Assembly: GCF_014696315.1 (NCBI RefSeq)
Contig: NZ_JACJPX010000084.1
Span: 1-34,140 of the forward strand
Length of the DNA stretch: 34,140 nucleotides
Reading direction: 5' to 3'
Origin: Calothrix membranacea FACHB-236
Lineage (GTDB): Bacteria; Cyanobacteriota; Cyanobacteriia; Cyanobacteriales; Nostocaceae
Below the pieces are notes generated by a model. That model did not search any database. It saw only the letters and a list, made by a program, of their open reading frames with translations, and was not told the DNA's origin. Positions 31,691 through 34,140 of the stretch are shown in pieces. Each line of letters begins with the position of its first letter. Within the stretch, counting starts at the first letter, position 1. Made by a program: the position numbers and the translations under genes.

Positions 31691-32044
31691 TCAAATACCC
31701 CCCAGTGCTGTTGACCCCTGAGCCTGCATAGCTAACCGAGCGCGGTAGGTTTGCCACTCGTTAAACACACTTGCACCTAACCCAGTGACTTTGTAGTACT
31801 TCCGTCTTGCTCCCCCAGTTTCCTCTTGCTCATCGCCCCATCGCCATTCGATTAGTCCCTTCTTCTCCAACCGATTTAAGGTTGGGTATAGACTGCCAAA
31901 GCTCAAGGGAATTGGTCTGCCTGGATTGAGTCTGTTGAGAATATCTAGACCATATAGTTCTCTAGCTTGTAAAACACTGAGAATATCTCCTTCAATGGCT
32001 GAGATATTCAGCATTTCTTCATCTGTCTTCTTTTTTTCTTTCAT
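31691..32044 (-). CDS. PadR-family transcriptional regulator
   Basis: 117 residues. The winged-helix PadR core is clear: ILSVLQARELYGLDILNRLNPGRP, LSFGSLYPTLNRLEKKGLIEWRWGDE and GGARRKYYKVTGLGASVFNEW, i.e. YG-x-x-I, the S-LYP-x-L-x-x-LE recognition helix and the wing with RRKYY. The C-terminal dimerisation helix is short, as in PadR subfamily 2. PadR proteins usually repress nearby membrane or efflux genes; here the targets are probably its two downstream partners. A palindrome at 32075-32086 is a candidate operator. Confidence 0.92.
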   Translation of the reverse strand: MKEKKKTDEEMLNISAIEGDILSVLQARELYGLDILNRLNPGRPIPLSFGSLYPTLNRLEKKGLIEWRWGDEQEETGGARRKYYKVTGLGASVFNEWQTYRARLAMQAQGSTALGGI

Positions 32045-32074
32045 ATCTCCAATGACTAGGAGTAGTATTTATCC

Positions 32075-32086
32075 TATAGTACTATA
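32075..32086 (-). promoter_or_regulatory. Candidate PadR operator
   Basis: TATAGTACTATA, a perfect 12-bp palindrome 31 bp before the padR start. TATAGT also resembles a -10 box, so binding would block initiation. Autorepression is common in this family. Confidence 0.55.
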
Positions 32087-32335
32087 CAAACGTATAAGTC
32101 TATAGATTTAAATAAAACATATTCAAAGCGCTGGGAACTAGTTCAAAAGTTCCCCTCCTAAACCATCTAAATGCTTCTTGGCTTTCAATAACTTAGGTGC
32201 TAGGCTCCCTAGTTTTAGGCAGGCACCATAGAATTGCTTGTCTACTCATAGAACAAAACCGCGATCGCATTCTCTAAACTTGGTAATCGCAATTGAGCAA
32301 CTAAATCCAAGACAACGCTCCGTGCTTCCGTTGTC

Positions 32336-32524
32336 TCACCTTTTGAGTTCCCTTACTAACGCGCCCATAGCACAGAGAACTAGAAAAATACCAACTGCGA
32401 TCGCTAGTGTAAAAGCCACTGGAGTATTACCCGCAGTCAGCGGTGGCACCAGAACAAATCGAAATGCCAGCAGCACAGCAACCGTCCAACCACCAGTTCT
32501 AATAAGATTGCTACCAGCCGAGAA
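32336..32524 (-). pseudogene. Small two-helix membrane ORF, start missing or non-standard
   Basis: Between TAG (32525-32527) and TGA (32336-32338) the minus strand encodes 62 residues with two hydrophobic stretches, GGWTVAVLLAFRFVLVPPL and FTLAIAVGIFLVLCAMGALV, ending RELKR. The composition is far more protein-like than the overlapping plus-strand frame. No ATG or TTG start exists before the first helix; GTG at 32476 would give 46 residues. Probably a pseudogene or a gene with an unusual start (ATT near NLIR). Confidence 0.4.
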
Positions 32525-32551
32525 CTAAAAAGCGATCGCGCTTTGCTACCC

Positions 32552-32815
32552 TTAATCTTCATCCTTTAGTTCGGGTAAAATCTTGTCGAGCCTGTCGTTT
32601 GTGTCTTTGGCAAGCTGAATGCATCGCACACTTGCAGCCATTCCACCTGCGGCAGTAACAGTTCCTTCGGTAACCTTGCCTGATAGTAGAAGTCCCGCAC
32701 CTACAAGGCTAATACAGGCAGACAGTGCAGTTGCAATTAGCGCGAGGTTGAAACTGTATCGTGCTTGGCGCAAGCGTTCTTGGGCAATGTCAAATTCGAT
32801 TGGCTGATTACTCAT
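32552..32815 (-). CDS. Cyanobacterial TRADD-N-associated 2-TM domain protein
   Basis: 87 residues. RLRQARYSFNLALIATALSACISLVGAGLLLSGKVTEGTVTAAGG is two hydrophobic helices joined by a GKV-EGT turn, followed by ASVRCIQLAKDTNDRLDKIL. From memory this matches the small 2-TM domain that accompanies TRADD-N proteins in cyanobacteria. In published comparative work such domains are proposed as membrane effectors of conflict or programmed-death systems. The gene is divergent from the TRADD-N gene at 32982, with 166 bp between the starts, as expected for a paired sensor and effector. Confidence 0.7.
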   Translation of the reverse strand: MSNQPIEFDIAQERLRQARYSFNLALIATALSACISLVGAGLLLSGKVTEGTVTAAGGMAASVRCIQLAKDTNDRLDKILPELKDED

Positions 32816-32981
32816 AAATTTCGCTTCCGTGTGTTCAAGTTCACACTTCTAATATCAAGCCAAGCATCTAGAACATTGACTGCACAACGATTGTGTTGTA
32901 AACCACTTGTGATTTCTCTATGATTGCCTTGTGCCCAAGTTTTGATCAAGTAGGCGATCGCTTCTACAAAACCCCATCTAG

Positions 32982-34140
32982 ATGACTATGACAGACCCAA
33001 GCCTTAGCAGAAACAAGAGGAAAATAACTATCACAGCATCTCTAAAAGGTGTAAAGGTAGCAGAAAATGCCTTGATCAGGTTAGGGTTTGATTCAAAAGC
33101 TAATTTTGCAAAGTCTCAATTCTTATCTCGCAGTACAGTTACAAATTTTTTTCTACGCCAGCCAATTCAGCTTGATTCCTTTAAAAGGATATGTGAAGCA
33201 CTAAAATTGAATTGGAGAGAAATTGCGGAATTCTCAGAAGAAAAACAATCTGAGCAACTAGAAATAAATGATTGCAGTAGCTCTGATATTAATGAGGAGG
33301 TGAAGCAATTGCAAACACTTCGCCGTCAAGTGACTGTAATAGATAAAAAAAGTAAAACAATTAAAGCAGTAATCACCTTAGAAGGTGATATAAATTCAGT
33401 TCAAAACTGGAAAATTATTCAATCTGCTATACAGGAATATTCAGGAAATACTATAGAAATTAATGATATTCAAGAAGGCAGTATCAGATTATTTGTACAG
33501 GGTTCTCCAGAGGATATCGAACGGCTTATATCTCGCATCAAATCAGGAGAATTAAAAGAAGTAAGTGGTTTTCCTGTTGAAGATGTTCAAATTTTAAGCG
33601 AAAGTTCAGATGATGGCGAAAGCAACGAACTCAATGATAAATGGCATCTAGTGCAAGAGATTGTCCAAGAGGGAGCTAGAGGTCGAAACTTGAGTGGCGC
33701 TGATTTAAGCGATGCTGACCTCAGCGATGCCAACCTCAGCGGTGCCAACCTCAGCGGTGCCGACCTAATTGATGCCAACCTAATTGATGCCAACCTAATT
33801 GATGCCTACCTCAGCCGTGCCGACCTCAGCGGTGCCGACCTCAGCCGTGCCAACCTCAGCCGTGCCGTTATTGATGAGGCAACAATAATTAGCAGCCAAT
33901 GGCGGTTGGTGTGGAAAATTGTCAATCAGCCATCTAATGGTCGAGACCTCAGCCGTGCCAACCTAATTGATGCCAACCTAATTGATGCCAACCTAATTGA
34001 TGCCAACCTCAGCGGTGCCAACCTCAGCGGTGCCAACCTCAGCGGTGCCAACCTCAGCGGTGCCAACCTCAGCGGTGCCAACCTCAGCCGTGCCAACCTC
34101 AGCCGTGCCGTTATTGATGAGGCAACAATAATTAGCAGCC
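32982..34140 (+). CDS. HTH-TRADD-N-pentapeptide protein, 3' end outside window
   Basis: 386 codons visible. Start ATG at 32982 or 32988. Residues about 12-85 are a helix-turn-helix ([40 protein letters not shown]), the type seen at the front of many cyanobacterial STAND/NACHT proteins. A charged linker leads to a TRADD-N-like domain (about 115-210: [50 protein letters not shown]). From about residue 235 come pentapeptide blocks, each opened by a W-x-LV-x-x-IV segment ([20 protein letters not shown]). The pairing with the 2-TM gene supports a conflict-system role; the HTH might bind DNA or a protein. Assignment from memory of domain patterns. Confidence 0.75.
   Translation, partial: MTMTDPSLSRNKRKITITASLKGVKVAENALIRLGFDSKANFAKSQFLSRSTVTNFFLRQPIQLDSFKRICEALKLNWREIAEFSEEKQSEQLEINDCSSSDINEEVKQLQTLRRQVTVIDKKSKTIKAVITLEGDINSVQNWKIIQSAIQEYSGNTIEINDIQEGSIRLFVQGSPEDIERLISRIKSGELKEVSGFPVEDVQILSESSDDGESNELNDKWHLVQEIVQEGARGRNLSGADLSDADLSDANLSGANLSGADLIDANLIDANLIDAYLSRADLSGADLSRANLSRAVIDEATIISSQWRLVWKIVNQPSNGRDLSRANLIDANLIDANLIDANLSGANLSGANLSGANLSGANLSGANLSRANLSRAVIDEATIISS
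33685..34140 (+). repeat. 15-bp tandem repeats and a larger duplication
   Basis: CCTCAGCGGTGCCAA-type 15-bp units (five codons) repeat with almost no synonymous change. A larger unit ending GCCGTTATTGATGAGGCAAC recurs at about 33864 and 34106. The low divergence implies recent expansion. Confidence 0.8.

Noticed and set aside
32238-32528. 96-codon plus-strand frame
   Set aside because: The opposite strand reads as a clean two-helix membrane protein, while this frame is Ser/Thr/Arg-rich without a recognisable pattern.
1-34140. tRNA, rRNA or complete insertion sequence with transposase
   Set aside because: No cloverleaf, rRNA core sequence or DDE/Y1 transposase pattern was seen on either strand.

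Overview
The window looks like part of a large plasmid (or plasmid-like accessory replicon) of a filamentous, probably Nostocales, cyanobacterium. The evidence is dense HIP1 octamers (GCGATCGC), cyanobacteria-typical families (Uma2 nuclease, pentapeptide proteins, an Ssl1498-like light-harvesting-like peptide, a FinO-like protein of the type annotated on cyanobacterial plasmids, TRADD-N and its 2-TM partner) and plasmid functions: a VapE-type primase-helicase and two unrelated partition loci. I saw no rRNA or tRNA genes. All family names come from reading motifs; no database search was run.

Layout. (1) 1-613: 3' part of a nuclease-like gene. (2) 953-6077, minus strand: a tightly coupled operon of actin-like ParM, a ribbon-helix-helix partner, three small or coiled-coil proteins, a membrane protein and a membrane-anchored P-loop ATPase. 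(3) 6328-7843, plus: RHH protein, Uma2 nuclease, coiled-coil protein. (4) 8217-11060: replication primase-helicase with iteron-like repeats embedded in its 3' third. (5) 11704-21032: complete type I-G (formerly I-U) CRISPR effector cassette on the minus strand, cas3-csx17-csb1-csb2, then a leader of about 250 bp and an array of 27 repeats and 26 spacers; no cas1, cas2 or cas4. (6) 21608-22860: SUKH-like and pentapeptide-repeat genes. (7) 22861-24060 and 28700-29600: gene-poor tracts rich in inverted repeats and duplicated non-coding modules, around a FinO-like gene. (8) 24237-25708: ParA/RHH partition locus with three clusters of the 8-bp iteron TAATGCAG and a VOC-fold gene between clusters. 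(9) 26520-28699: small membrane protein, Ssl1498-like gene with a well-formed promoter, and an RHH/coiled-coil trio. (10) 29603-32044, minus: PadR regulator plus two paralogous two-TM proteins with repeat-built variable middles. (11) 32336-34140: small membrane ORF, CyanoTRADD-associated 2-TM protein and, divergently, an HTH-TRADD-N-pentapeptide protein running off the window.

How it fits together: replication (rep plus internal iterons), two segregation systems and an ATPase operon maintain or move the replicon. A CRISPR interference module without acquisition genes, a TRADD-N conflict-type system and small regulators are the accessory load. A family of about 60-bp dispersed repeats, each with a near-perfect TTCTGGAYRTCCAGAA palindrome and most ending in a HIP1-like octamer, punctuates the intergenic regions.
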